A stretch of DNA of 64,000 bases, taken from positions 558,001 to 622,000 of the forward strand of contig CALATA010000001.1 in NCBI GenBank assembly GCA_937888905.1, read 5' to 3'. The position numbers and the translations under genes are program-made. This document shows, one piece after another, positions 8,635 to 17,065 of the stretch; the stretch's first letter is position 1; every line of letters begins with the position of its first letter. This DNA is from Terrimonas sp937888905. GTDB lineage: Bacteria; Bacteroidota; Bacteroidia; Chitinophagales; Chitinophagaceae. The notes under the pieces were generated by a model. That model was not told the DNA's origin, searched no databases, and saw nothing but the letters and a program-made list of their open reading frames with translations.

Positions 8635-9414
8635 ATGGCAGCAGCTATTCCTACCAAAGTAAGCAAATACGTTGACGTAGCCGTTTCATTTGGTGCATCA
8701 CTGGTTATCTGGGGTGCCCTGAGAAAAATCACGCACGCTCCCGACGCAGACACATGGCTCTGGATTGGTCTTACCATTGAAGCCGCAATCTTCGCGCTTT
8801 ATGGTATCCTCTACCTGGTCTATCCCGCACTGCCCGATGCGTCTCATTCTGAAGAACTGACTGTAGCAGGCGAAGTGATCAAACCCGCTAAAGGTGGTGC
8901 ACTGGCTGCTATGGACAAAGCACTCATCGAAGCACACGTAACTCCTGAAACACTGAACCGTCTCGGCGACAACTTCAAGAAGCTGAACGAGACCATCGGT
9001 AATATGAACAATATCTCTGACGTGGTAGCAGCTACAGGCGACTACACCGCTAAAACCCGCGAAGTAACCGGCGCTCTGGAAAAAGTGAAAGACGCTTATG
9101 TTACGGCTGCCGGTTCTGTTGGCGCTTTCAACCAGGCTACTGAAGGAGCGAAAGTATTCCACGACCAGGTACAGGTACTCACTAAAAACCTCTCTTCGCT
9201 GAATACTATTTATGAGTTGGAACTGCAGGAAAGCAACAACCACCTGAAAGCGTTGAACTCTTTCTATGGTAAACTTTCTGAAGCTTCTGCCACTATGCTC
9301 AACAGCGCTGAAGACGCTAAGAAAGTACAGGAGCAGATCGGTTCTCTGGCTAACAACCTCGGCCGTCTGAATAATATCTACGGTAATATGCTGACTGCTA
9401 TGCAGGGTAAATAA
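8635..9414 (+). CDS. gldL: Gliding/type IX secretion motor protein GldL
   Basis: This 259-residue inner-membrane protein is GldL (PorL), which with GldM forms the proton-driven motor powering type IX secretion and gliding. It has two transmembrane helices, near residues 13-31 and 42-64, and a long cytoplasmic tail with coiled-coil character. Helix 2 carries Glu49 in GLTIEAAIF, the position of the conserved membrane glutamate implicated in proton use in Flavobacterium johnsoniae GldL. The gene lies 140 bases after gldK and 63 before gldM. No abnormality is visible. Confidence 0.96.
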   Translation: MAAAIPTKVSKYVDVAVSFGASLVIWGALRKITHAPDADTWLWIGLTIEAAIFALYGILYLVYPALPDASHSEELTVAGEVIKPAKGGALAAMDKALIEAHVTPETLNRLGDNFKKLNETIGNMNNISDVVAATGDYTAKTREVTGALEKVKDAYVTAAGSVGAFNQATEGAKVFHDQVQVLTKNLSSLNTIYELELQESNNHLKALNSFYGKLSEASATMLNSAEDAKKVQEQIGSLANNLGRLNNIYGNMLTAMQGK

Positions 9415-9477
9415 GGTCAAAGCATACCAACTAACTTGTAAATAATAATTCCTTAAGAAAAAACTATTTGACCTGAT

Positions 9478-11016
9478 ATGGCACTACCTAAAGAGCCGCG
9501 GCAGAAGATGATCAACATCATGTACCTGGTGTTGACTGCGATGTTGGCCATCAACATCTCAGCCGAGATCCTCAATGCCTTTAAAACGGTTAATACAAGT
9601 CTCGAAACGACTAATACAACAATCAACGCTTCTACCAATACGATCATGTCGTCATTGGAGGAGAAATCTAAAAAAGAAGAAACCCGCGAAAAAGCAACAA
9701 TTTGGTTAGCCAAAGCACAGCAAGCTACCGGTCTGACCAAATCCCTGTATGATTATATCAACGGATTGAAGTCAGAGATCATCAAAAATGCAGGCGGCGA
9801 CCCTAACGATCCCAGCAAGCCTTTTAACATGGAAAGCCAGGGTATCGCTACCAAGATCATGATCGAAGGCGGAAAAGGTAAGGAGCTGCGGGCGAAACTG
9901 GAAGAGTATCAAAAGCAAATGCTGGCGATTGATACGAGTATTCAGAAAACGTTAGCAAACGATATCAAGATCAATCTTGACGCGCCCAAAGGACAAGATG
10001 GAAAAGTTCGCGCATGGGACATCACCTATTTCAACATGGTGCCTACCATCGCGAGTCTGACCATTCTCAGCAAATTCCAGAACGATATAAAAAACGCTGA
10101 GAACAAAGTAGTTGCACATTGTCATAACCAGGTTGGTAAAGTGGAAGTAATATTTGACTCTTACGCAGCGATCGTGGGGCAAAACTCCAATTACCTCATG
10201 CCCGGACAGGAACTGGAAATCACGGCTGGTGTAGGTGCGTTCAGCAAAGACGCGAAGCCTACCATCACTTTTGGCGGAAGTGCAGTACCGATTGGTGAAG
10301 ACGGATCGGCTCACTACAAAACTGCCGGTGGCGGTATCGGCCAACATACTATTCCGGTAAAAATTTCGTTCTTTAACCAGTATACCAACAAGCAGGAGAC
10401 TATTGACAAGACCATTACTTACACAGTAGGTCAGGCCAACGCCTCCATCGCCCTGGATAAAATGAACGTTCTTTACATAGGTGTGGACAACCCCGTAAGC
10501 ATCGCTGCAAGCGGTGGTGGTGACGACAAAGTGCAGGCTACCATCACAGGTGGTGGCGGATCACTGACCCGCGTTGGTCCCGGCAAATACGTAGCCCGTG
10601 TGGGTTCCGTAACCGACGACTGCCGCATCACGGTTTCTGTTGACGGTAAAGTGGCTGGTGCTTCGCAGTTCCGCGTAAGAACCATCCCACGTGCGCAGGC
10701 TTATGTAGGTGGTTATGAGAGTGGTGCCAACATTCCTGCAGGTGCTTTCCGCGCTCAGCAAGGTGTAGGTGCCGGTATCAAGGACTTCCCCTTCGAACTG
10801 TCGTACACCGTTACGTCATTCACCTTCTCAGTTGACACTGACGACGGAGACGTTGCAACGGCTACTTGTCAGGGTAATACGTTCAGTGCTGCTGCGCGTT
10901 CGCACATCAACGCCCAGGTGAAATCCGGTAAGATCGTAACCATCGATAATATCCGTGTACAGGGACCAGACGGTCGTGGTTCAAATGCGCCGTCACTTGT
11001 ATATTATATCAAGTAA
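9478..11016 (+). CDS. gldM: Gliding/type IX secretion motor protein GldM
   Basis: This 512-residue protein is GldM (PorM), the periplasm-spanning rotor partner of GldL that contacts the GldK/GldN ring. A single N-terminal transmembrane helix (about residues 12-32, INIMYLVLTAMLAINISAEIL) follows the family opening ALPKEPRQKM with a conserved arginine at position 8. The long periplasmic part shows a helical D1 region (residues 40-220) and then beta-rich repeats (residues 220-512), for example SNYLMPGQELEITAGVGAF and TITFGGSAVPIGEDG, matching the four-domain GldM shape. Family length is 510-530. It belongs to the gldKLMN operon. Confidence 0.96.
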   Translation: MALPKEPRQKMINIMYLVLTAMLAINISAEILNAFKTVNTSLETTNTTINASTNTIMSSLEEKSKKEETREKATIWLAKAQQATGLTKSLYDYINGLKSEIIKNAGGDPNDPSKPFNMESQGIATKIMIEGGKGKELRAKLEEYQKQMLAIDTSIQKTLANDIKINLDAPKGQDGKVRAWDITYFNMVPTIASLTILSKFQNDIKNAENKVVAHCHNQVGKVEVIFDSYAAIVGQNSNYLMPGQELEITAGVGAFSKDAKPTITFGGSAVPIGEDGSAHYKTAGGGIGQHTIPVKISFFNQYTNKQETIDKTITYTVGQANASIALDKMNVLYIGVDNPVSIAASGGGDDKVQATITGGGGSLTRVGPGKYVARVGSVTDDCRITVSVDGKVAGASQFRVRTIPRAQAYVGGYESGANIPAGAFRAQQGVGAGIKDFPFELSYTVTSFTFSVDTDDGDVATATCQGNTFSAAARSHINAQVKSGKIVTIDNIRVQGPDGRGSNAPSLVYYIK

Positions 11017-11035
11017 GAAATTGTAAAAAGTGACT

Positions 11036-12058
11036 ATGAAATACTCTATTGGGAAAAAATGTTTGTTCGTACTGCTGGCAGTGCTCGCCATCTCTGAGGC
11101 TGATGCACAGCGTACCGGCAGAAGACGTAACAACAATACCCAGCAGCCCGCCGGTAACCAGCAGGAGCAGCAGCAGACGAATGACACCCGTCCGCCCTCC
11201 AACTACGATCCTTATGGTGGTATCCCCATCGTGGTCGACTCTTCCGGCGTATCTGATACCGCTGTCAAAAAATCACTGCGCAATGAAAATGCGTTCGACA
11301 AATCCAATCTGACAGCCCGTACCCCTTTGCCTTACGAACACCTGCGCTGGGATGATGCCCTTTTTGCAGAAAAAGTATGGCGCGAACTGGATCTGCGCGA
11401 GAAGATGAACCAAACCTTCCGCTACCAGGCCCAGGACGATAACGGAAGCCAGGTCTTCATCGATATGCTCCTCAGAGCGGTGGCCACCGGCGAGGTTACA
11501 GCCTTTGCCGATGAGCGCTTCACCACTCCGATGACCCCGGCCGAAGTAGCGCAGCTTACCGTAGGTTCTGCCGATACGGTGCCCGTTTACGACGTTAACG
11601 ACATCAACAAGATCGTTCGTTATACCGTAACACGCGCCACGTTTGATGCAAATACCGTTACCAAACTGCGCATCAAGGAAGAGTGGGTGTTTGACCGCGA
11701 GGCCAGCCGCTATTTCTGCCGCATCCTGGGTATCTCTCCGCTCGTAACCAAATACATTGGTAACACCGGGAAAGAACTGGGTAGCTCTCCAATGTTCTGG
11801 ATTTATTATCCTGATCTGCGTCCGATCCTGGCACGTATGGAAGTTTACAACCCTAAAAACATGGGTCAAAGCCGGATGACATGGGAAGAACTGTTTGAAA
11901 GCCGTATGTTCAGCAGCTATATCATTAAGTCTAGCCTGGACAACCCATCCAACCGGATGATCAAACAGTACCAGAAAAATCAAATCCTTGCCCTGCTGGA
12001 AGGAGAAGATATCAAAGAGAAACTGTTCAACTTCGAACAAGATCTGTGGGAATACTGA
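11036..12058 (+). CDS. gldN: Gliding/type IX secretion protein GldN
   Basis: This 340-residue periplasmic protein is GldN (PorN), the partner of lipoprotein GldK in the type IX secretion ring. A signal peptide (MKYSIGKKCLFVLLAVLAI, cleavage after ADA) is followed by a Gln/Asn/Pro-rich linker (about residues 25-60). The conserved domain contains LREKMNQTFRY, IKEEWVFDREASRYFCRILGISPL, FWIYYPDLRPILARMEVYNP and TWEELFESRMFSSYI, all characteristic of GldN. A GTG two codons upstream is in frame, but the ATG is preferred. It is last in the cluster; gldJ and other T9SS genes are not in this window. Confidence 0.96.
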   Translation: MKYSIGKKCLFVLLAVLAISEADAQRTGRRRNNNTQQPAGNQQEQQQTNDTRPPSNYDPYGGIPIVVDSSGVSDTAVKKSLRNENAFDKSNLTARTPLPYEHLRWDDALFAEKVWRELDLREKMNQTFRYQAQDDNGSQVFIDMLLRAVATGEVTAFADERFTTPMTPAEVAQLTVGSADTVPVYDVNDINKIVRYTVTRATFDANTVTKLRIKEEWVFDREASRYFCRILGISPLVTKYIGNTGKELGSSPMFWIYYPDLRPILARMEVYNPKNMGQSRMTWEELFESRMFSSYIIKSSLDNPSNRMIKQYQKNQILALLEGEDIKEKLFNFEQDLWEY

Positions 12059-12084
12059 TCAATGTTCGAACCTTGGAAAAGTAT

Positions 12085-12116
12085 AGAAAAAAGCCACGCT
12101 TCAGCGTGGCTTTTTT
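12085..12116 (+). terminator. Rho-independent terminator after gldN
   Basis: The perfect stem GCCACGC/GCGTGGC (12093-12099 and 12104-12110) has loop TTCA and is flanked by AAAAAA and TTTTTT. It lies 35 bases after the gldN stop and closes the gld operon. Confidence 0.92.
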
Positions 12117-12235
12117 CATGATAACTATCTATGAATAAATGATTTCAAAAAATATAAAAAAAGCAGGGCAAGTCTAGGAATATACCAAAAAATGTCTATC
12201 TTCGTCTTGGTTTTTCATAGGATATTGGATTTTAA

Positions 12236-12275
12236 AAACGGGGCTGGATTTCTATCCTGGCCCCACTTTTTTTTT
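12236..12275 (-). terminator. Terminator for uvrC
   Basis: On the minus strand the stem GGGGC...GCCCC, extended by GGAT/ATCC around an internal loop, is followed by GTTTTTAAAA. It begins about 20 bases after the uvrC stop. On the plus strand it is followed by nine T, so it may act in both directions. Confidence 0.75.
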
Positions 12276-12285
12276 ATAGCCCGAC

Positions 12286-14103
12286 CTACTCCTCCGTACC
12301 CTGGGCATCTGCTCCAAAGTAGTCAACAATCAGTTTCGCTTTCGCAGGTCCGACCACCGCCGCCAGTTCTTCCGGCGTTTTTTCCCTGATATTTTTTACC
12401 GAACGGAAGGTTTTCAGCAACATATCTGCCGTGGATTTACCGATGCCGGCAATGTCTTCCAGTTCATTTTTAAACGTTCCTTTACTGCGTTTCTGCCGGT
12501 GAAAAGTGATACCAAAACGGTGCACTTCGTCGCGTATACGACGTACCAGGCGCAATTCTTCGCTGTTATAAGGCAGCCGTATCGATTCCGAATCGCCGGG
12601 AAAAAATAATTCTTCTTCGTTCTTTGCCAGTCCCGCCATGGTGGTCATGTGCATGGCATTCAATTCCTGCATCGCTTCCACAGCCGCCCCTAATTGTCCT
12701 TTACCACCGTCAATAATTACAAACTGCGGGAAGGGCTGTCCTTCTTCCAATAACCGTTTATAACGCCGGTAAACAGCCTCTTTCATCGTGGCAAAGTCGT
12801 TGATGCCTTCCACCGTTTTTACATTGAAATGGCGATAGTCCTTTTTACTCGGTTCGCCATTTTTAAAACATACCATTGCCGACACGGGATAGCTGCCATG
12901 AAAGTTGGAGTTATCAAAACATTCAATGTGCAAAGGCAGTTGCGGCAATTGCAGATCGCGCTGTAGATTTTCCAATACACGGATTTTGTCGGTATTGCGC
13001 GACAGCTTCAACCGCTCTTTGTTCCTGATTTCCTCGATGTAATAATCCACATTCTTCGCCGCCAGCTCCAGCAGTTTTTTGTTGTCGCCCGCTTTGGGCA
13101 CCGTTACTGTCACCGCCGGATCAGGATATTCTATCGTAAACGGAACGATGATCTCCGCGGCATCACTCTTGAAGGTATCACGCAATTGGGCTACACTGAA
13201 TTCCAGGATTTCCGATTCCGGTTCATCGAGATGGGTTTCTACTTTGTTGGTCTGCGTCTGCACAATCGTACCATTGCGGATCATCAGGTAGTTGACGTAG
13301 GCAATGTCTTTTTCCTTCGTAATGGCAAACACATCTTTGTCTCCGCCGCGTGCACTGATAACCACGGAGCGCGATTGATATCCTTCAAGGTATTCGATCT
13401 TTTTCCGTACCAGCTCCGCTTTTTCAAATTCGAGGTTGCCGGCGTGTACTTTCATCTCGTCGCGGAAATGACGGATCACCGGCGCCAGGTTGCCTTTCAA
13501 CAGGGCTTTCAGGCGTACCAGGTTGGCCGCATAATCGATTTCACTCTGGTGCCCTTCACAAGGTCCTTTGCAGTTGCCAAGATGATACTCGAGGCAAACC
13601 TTGAATTTCTTTTTTGCAATATTGGCCGTAGATAAGTTGAGGGTGCAGGTGCGTAAAGGAATGGTTTGCCGCGTGAACTCAAGCAGCTCTCTTACTCTTT
13701 TTACCGAGGTAAAAGGACCGAGGTATTCGGAGCCGTCTTCTACCACCTGACGCGTCAGGTAAACACGGGGAAACGGCTCTTTGCGAATGACGATATAAGG
13801 ATAGGTTTTATCGTCCTTGAGATTGATATTATAACGCGGCTGAAACTGTTTGATCAGCGAGTTCTCCAGCAGGAAGGCATCCTGTTCGGAGTTGACAATG
13901 GTGAACTCGATACGTTCGATGCGCTGGACAAGCTCGTGTGTTTTGTAGGAAGTAAATGTTTTGGAGAAATAAGATCCCACACGCTTGCGCAGGTCCTTGG
14001 CTTTTCCCACGTAAATGATATCGCCTGCCTGGTCAAAATATTTATAAATGCCGGGCTGATGAGGTATGGTGCCGGCAATATGCGAGAATTGTTCTGCTGT
14101 CAT
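12286..14103 (-). CDS. uvrC: Excinuclease ABC subunit C
   Basis: This 605-residue protein is UvrC, which makes the 3' and 5' incisions in nucleotide excision repair with UvrA and UvrB. Domains in order: GIY-YIG nuclease (residues 10-95; GIYKYFDQAGDIIYVGKAKDLRKRVGSYF in pieces), a cysteine region CLEYHLGNCKGPCEG (about 165-180), the UVR motif (about 200-240), an RNase H-like endonuclease domain with ECFDNSNFHGSYPVSAMV and VIIDGGKGQL, and a C-terminal helix-hairpin-helix pair (IAGIGKSTADMLL, VVGPAKAKLIV). It is full length. Its start codon overlaps the stop of the upstream lipoprotein gene by four bases, indicating translational coupling. Confidence 0.97.
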   Translation of the reverse strand: MTAEQFSHIAGTIPHQPGIYKYFDQAGDIIYVGKAKDLRKRVGSYFSKTFTSYKTHELVQRIERIEFTIVNSEQDAFLLENSLIKQFQPRYNINLKDDKTYPYIVIRKEPFPRVYLTRQVVEDGSEYLGPFTSVKRVRELLEFTRQTIPLRTCTLNLSTANIAKKKFKVCLEYHLGNCKGPCEGHQSEIDYAANLVRLKALLKGNLAPVIRHFRDEMKVHAGNLEFEKAELVRKKIEYLEGYQSRSVVISARGGDKDVFAITKEKDIAYVNYLMIRNGTIVQTQTNKVETHLDEPESEILEFSVAQLRDTFKSDAAEIIVPFTIEYPDPAVTVTVPKAGDNKKLLELAAKNVDYYIEEIRNKERLKLSRNTDKIRVLENLQRDLQLPQLPLHIECFDNSNFHGSYPVSAMVCFKNGEPSKKDYRHFNVKTVEGINDFATMKEAVYRRYKRLLEEGQPFPQFVIIDGGKGQLGAAVEAMQELNAMHMTTMAGLAKNEEELFFPGDSESIRLPYNSEELRLVRRIRDEVHRFGITFHRQKRSKGTFKNELEDIAGIGKSTADMLLKTFRSVKNIREKTPEELAAVVGPAKAKLIVDYFGADAQGTEE

Positions 14104-14681
14104 GGTGTATCATTCCACGCTACTTTGGTTATCGTGGTTTTTTCGGGTTGGCCGGGCAGTTGAAGGATCTTCGTGATCTGGAAATTCTTCCCAACCATCC
14201 AGAGCATCCGCTTCTGCACCGTACTGTCTTTTGTGCTGTTCCAGGTATCAATAAAAATGCCGGTTACTTTATCGCCGTTGACCTGATCCGGTTGTATGAT
14301 CACTTCCTGTTTCAATATTCCCGCTTTGTTCTCGCCCTTGGCGGTATAGGTCATGATCACTTTATTGATGGTCTCATCGTACCGGCGTGACTCTGTATAG
14401 TCGTCTTCATATTTCGTTGAAAAGATATCCGGTATTTCCAGGAAATCTTTGGCCTCTTCGCGGAATTGCTGGCGGGGAATATAAAATGTGTCGATATGCG
14501 TACTGTCGTAAAAAACAGTTTTTACAATGCTGTGCATCGAACTGTCCATCGCCCTGGCCTCGCTCAACAGGTAACCGAGTATGGGGAAGTTCTTGTCCTC
14601 CGGCTTGCGCTCTTTTTTGCTTTTACAGGATGTTCCCAGCAGGATGACTGCCAGGCAGACGATGATCACTTGTTTTGTCAT
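14100..14681 (-). CDS. Hypothetical lipoprotein upstream of uvrC
   Basis: This 193-residue protein starts with a lipoprotein signal (VIIVCLAVILLGTSC, Cys19) followed by a charged linker KSKKERKPEDK. The rest is soluble, with mixed alpha/beta content and no motif I recognise (for example LQLPGQPEKTTITKVAWNDTP at the end). It is probably anchored in the outer or inner membrane facing the periplasm. Its stop overlaps the uvrC start in an ATGA arrangement, so the two are co-transcribed, although no functional link is apparent. A TAATTTTG promoter element lies just upstream. No function is proposed. Confidence 0.8.
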   Translation of the reverse strand: MTKQVIIVCLAVILLGTSCKSKKERKPEDKNFPILGYLLSEARAMDSSMHSIVKTVFYDSTHIDTFYIPRQQFREEAKDFLEIPDIFSTKYEDDYTESRRYDETINKVIMTYTAKGENKAGILKQEVIIQPDQVNGDKVTGIFIDTWNSTKDSTVQKRMLWMVGKNFQITKILQLPGQPEKTTITKVAWNDTP

Positions 14682-14685
14682 GTTG

Positions 14686-14693
14686 CAAAATTA
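14686..14693 (-). promoter_or_regulatory. -7 element for the lipoprotein-uvrC operon
   Basis: On the minus strand TAATTTTG matches TAnnTTTG exactly and lies four bases before the lipoprotein ATG, so the transcript would be nearly leaderless or would start within the first codons; the spacing is tight. Confidence 0.45.
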
Positions 14694-14713
14694 ACACAAA
14701 ACAATGTTGCTGC

Positions 14714-16216
14714 TTAAGGATCGATCAGGGAGATGCCGACTTTCAGGCCAAAGTCGAAAAGATTTTCTTTAACCGGGTATTTGTTCTGGAAGCTGGAGAG
14801 CATCTGGTAGCGGATCTGCGGACCCACCTGCCAGCGTGTATTGCCTGTATTGAATCCGGCAAATACTTCGAAACTGGTGTTGAAATTGAGGCGGCGGATC
14901 AGCCAGGGCACTTCCGCATAGTTTTTATAGTCGCTCGAAATAAGATACGCTCTGTCGCTGATTACGTAGGTCGGTTGTACCGTACCAATGACGCCGAGGT
15001 GTTTGCGTTCTGTTCCCAGCAGGCGATATTCAAGCCCGATCGGAGCGGAGACGGACAGGTAGAAGTTTTTCAGCCAGTCGCTGCGGTAGCCGCTGTAATT
15101 GCTGTAGTAGGTCCAGGTAGACACTACATTGTTCCCGGAGCCGTTGCTCACGTCGATATTGGCCATGTCGCCGGAGTAGGCGAAGGCTTTGATGTCGTAG
15201 CGGTTCACGTTGAACTGCAGCGCTCCGCGTAGTTTTATTTTAGAGGAAATAGGATAGCGTGCCGCTACGCCCAGTTCCAGGCCGAGATCGGGTTTATGTG
15301 TTACTGCCGCATTTACATCGTTGGGCTGTGCCGCCTGCGGAATGGTGTTGGGATCAAATGACTCGGGATTATAAGATTTGTTCTCGCTGAGTTTGCGGTA
15401 GCTGATCGACGGAGTAAAGTATAACTGCCATTGCACTTTGCGGGCATTGCGGTCGCGCTGGAAGGTGCTGATTACACTTTCGATGGTCGGCAACAGTGAG
15501 CGGTCGTCGGCCCAGGTAGCAGGGGTTTTGGTGGCCACGGCGGGTTGTTCCTGCAATACCAGGTCTGCCTGTTCTGCCGGATCACGCTGATCGGTCACCA
15601 GCACCGGAATTTCGGGCGTGAGTGTAGCCGGTGGATTGATGACGCGGCGCGGTGTGATGGTGCGTACAATCGCCTGCGGTGCGCTTACTGGCTGTATGGC
15701 CAGCGTAGCTACAGGGGCTTCTTGTTGTGCAGGTTGATGTACGAGTTGGCGTGCGCGGCTGATAATGGTCTGTGCCGTGGCAATAAGCGTGGCTTCCGCT
15801 ATGGAAAGCGTAGGGCGTTTGGGCGCGGTTTCAAAAGCGGCCACCGGCGTTTCTCCTCCCAGGTCCCATGTCTTGCGTACGACCGGAGGCGCTGTTACGG
15901 GATCCGTTTGTGTGGAAAGGGAAATGAATTGACGCGGATTGGCTTCACCGTTGTCGGGAGAAACCGGATTATCATGGTTGACAAAAGCTGTTGTTGTTCC
16001 GAGATTGCGATCGACGGGGTAAGAGAGCATCACGAGTGTGACGGCGGTAACTGTAAACAGGAGTAACAACACCAGTCCCAGACCATACCAGCGGCGGCGG
16101 GTATGCACGGTAGCCTGAATGCCACGCCATACTTTCTCCGATGGCAACATCCGGTACTGATCTGCCTGCTCGCGTAAGAGCCTTTCAAAATCACTATTGT
16201 TACTATAACTCTCCAT
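14714..16216 (-). CDS. One-helix protein with C-terminal beta-barrel-like domain, partner of ECF sigma factor
   Basis: This 500-residue protein has a short cytoplasmic head (residues 1-42, FERLLREQADQYRMLPSEKVWRGI in pieces), one transmembrane helix (about 44-66), a long Pro/Thr/Val-rich linker (about 70-240) and a C-terminal region (about 250-500) with alternating strands resembling an outer-membrane beta-barrel (LGLELGVAARYPISSKIKLRGALQFNVN, FYLSVSAPIGLEYRLL and GPQIRYQ in short pieces). It follows an ECF sigma gene by 21 bases, where an anti-sigma factor is expected. The head resembles anti-sigma heads in position only; no zinc-binding HxxxCxxC motif is present. The shape would let it span from cytoplasm to outer membrane. 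Anti-sigma function is inferred from context. Confidence 0.7.
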   Translation of the reverse strand: MESYSNNSDFERLLREQADQYRMLPSEKVWRGIQATVHTRRRWYGLGLVLLLLFTVTAVTLVMLSYPVDRNLGTTTAFVNHDNPVSPDNGEANPRQFISLSTQTDPVTAPPVVRKTWDLGGETPVAAFETAPKRPTLSIAEATLIATAQTIISRARQLVHQPAQQEAPVATLAIQPVSAPQAIVRTITPRRVINPPATLTPEIPVLVTDQRDPAEQADLVLQEQPAVATKTPATWADDRSLLPTIESVISTFQRDRNARKVQWQLYFTPSISYRKLSENKSYNPESFDPNTIPQAAQPNDVNAAVTHKPDLGLELGVAARYPISSKIKLRGALQFNVNRYDIKAFAYSGDMANIDVSNGSGNNVVSTWTYYSNYSGYRSDWLKNFYLSVSAPIGLEYRLLGTERKHLGVIGTVQPTYVISDRAYLISSDYKNYAEVPWLIRRLNFNTSFEVFAGFNTGNTRWQVGPQIRYQMLSSFQNKYPVKENLFDFGLKVGISLIDP

Positions 16217-16237
16217 AACCAGTTTGCTGACGATGGG

Positions 16238-16819
16238 TTAGCGGAGACTGACAGCAGCCAGCCAATCGGTATCCTGTTTTGGTTTTTGCATGATCTTTTT
16301 CTTCACGAGTATGTCTTCCAGCATGGCCTTTGCCCTTGTGTACTGGCTACGGCTGGTGCTTTCTTCTATGTTGAGCAGGTCTGAGATCTCACGATGACTA
16401 TAACCTTCGATCGCGTAGAGGTTGAGAACGGTACGGTAGCCGATGGGCAACATACGTATGCACTCTACCACTTGTTTGGCCTGCACAATGGCCGGTACTG
16501 AATCTTCGCGGATATAGATACCGGTAGCATGGATGATATCCACGCTTTCATTGAACTTCTTGTTTTTCTTGAGAATGTTGATACAGGTATGAACGACTAT
16601 CCGGCGAATCCAGCCTTCAAATGCTCCCCTGTTCTCAAATGTGTGGATCTGTAAAAAGACTTTGATGAAGCCTTCCTGCAACATATCCTCTGCATCCTCC
16701 CGGTTGTGAGCGAAGCGATAACATACTGCCAGCATCTTTGCACTGTACCGGTTGTACAGTTCCCGCTGGGCGGCAGCATCGCTATTCAAACAACCTCTTA
16801 AAATGGCTTCCTCTGTCAT
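16238..16819 (-). CDS. ECF-family RNA polymerase sigma factor
   Basis: This 193-residue protein is an extracytoplasmic-function sigma factor. Region 2 spans about residues 8-80 (LYNRYSAKMLAVCYRFAHNREDAEDMLQEGFIKVF, read in pieces), with the typical DAEDMLQEGF core-binding segment. Region 4 spans about 125-180, with LPIGYRTVLNLYAIEGYSHREISDLL and the recognition helix ESTSRSQYTRAKAML. The length is usual for Bacteroidota ECF factors. It heads a two-gene unit with the membrane/beta-barrel protein. The next gene upstream on the same strand (gpmI) ends at 17066, beyond a repeat block. Confidence 0.93.
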   Translation of the reverse strand: MTEEAILRGCLNSDAAAQRELYNRYSAKMLAVCYRFAHNREDAEDMLQEGFIKVFLQIHTFENRGAFEGWIRRIVVHTCINILKKNKKFNESVDIIHATGIYIREDSVPAIVQAKQVVECIRMLPIGYRTVLNLYAIEGYSHREISDLLNIEESTSRSQYTRAKAMLEDILVKKKIMQKPKQDTDWLAAVSLR

Positions 16820-16916
16820 AAACGACTATGGTTGCCTGTAAGGTAAGACATTTTTTCAAATAGAATGCTGCACGGACAGGTAGTTTTCCGCATATTTCGG
16901 GTAGAATCCCGCGTCA

Positions 16917-17065
16917 GAAGGTGTAAGGCGTAAGGTTTAGGGCTTAAGGTAATAGGTTATAGGTAATAGGTAAACAGCCGTATCAGGGGCCTGAGGTTCC
17001 ACAAGGGCCGAATACGGCTGCTTCACTTATAATTCACGATTGACGATTCACGATTGACGATTCAC
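16917..17065. repeat. Composite intergenic repeat block, sigma-gpmI
   Basis: Three parts are seen: a TAAGGTAATAGGTTATAGG-type array (about 16922-16972), a hairpin with 9-base arms CAGCCGTAT/ATACGGCTG (16975-16983 and 17012-17020) enclosing the G/C-rich segment GGGGCCTGAGGTTCC, and a TTCACGATTGACGATTCAC-type array (about 17030-17064) that runs directly into the gpmI stop codon at 17066. From 16820 to 16916 I see only the sigma-gene upstream region. Confidence 0.75.
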
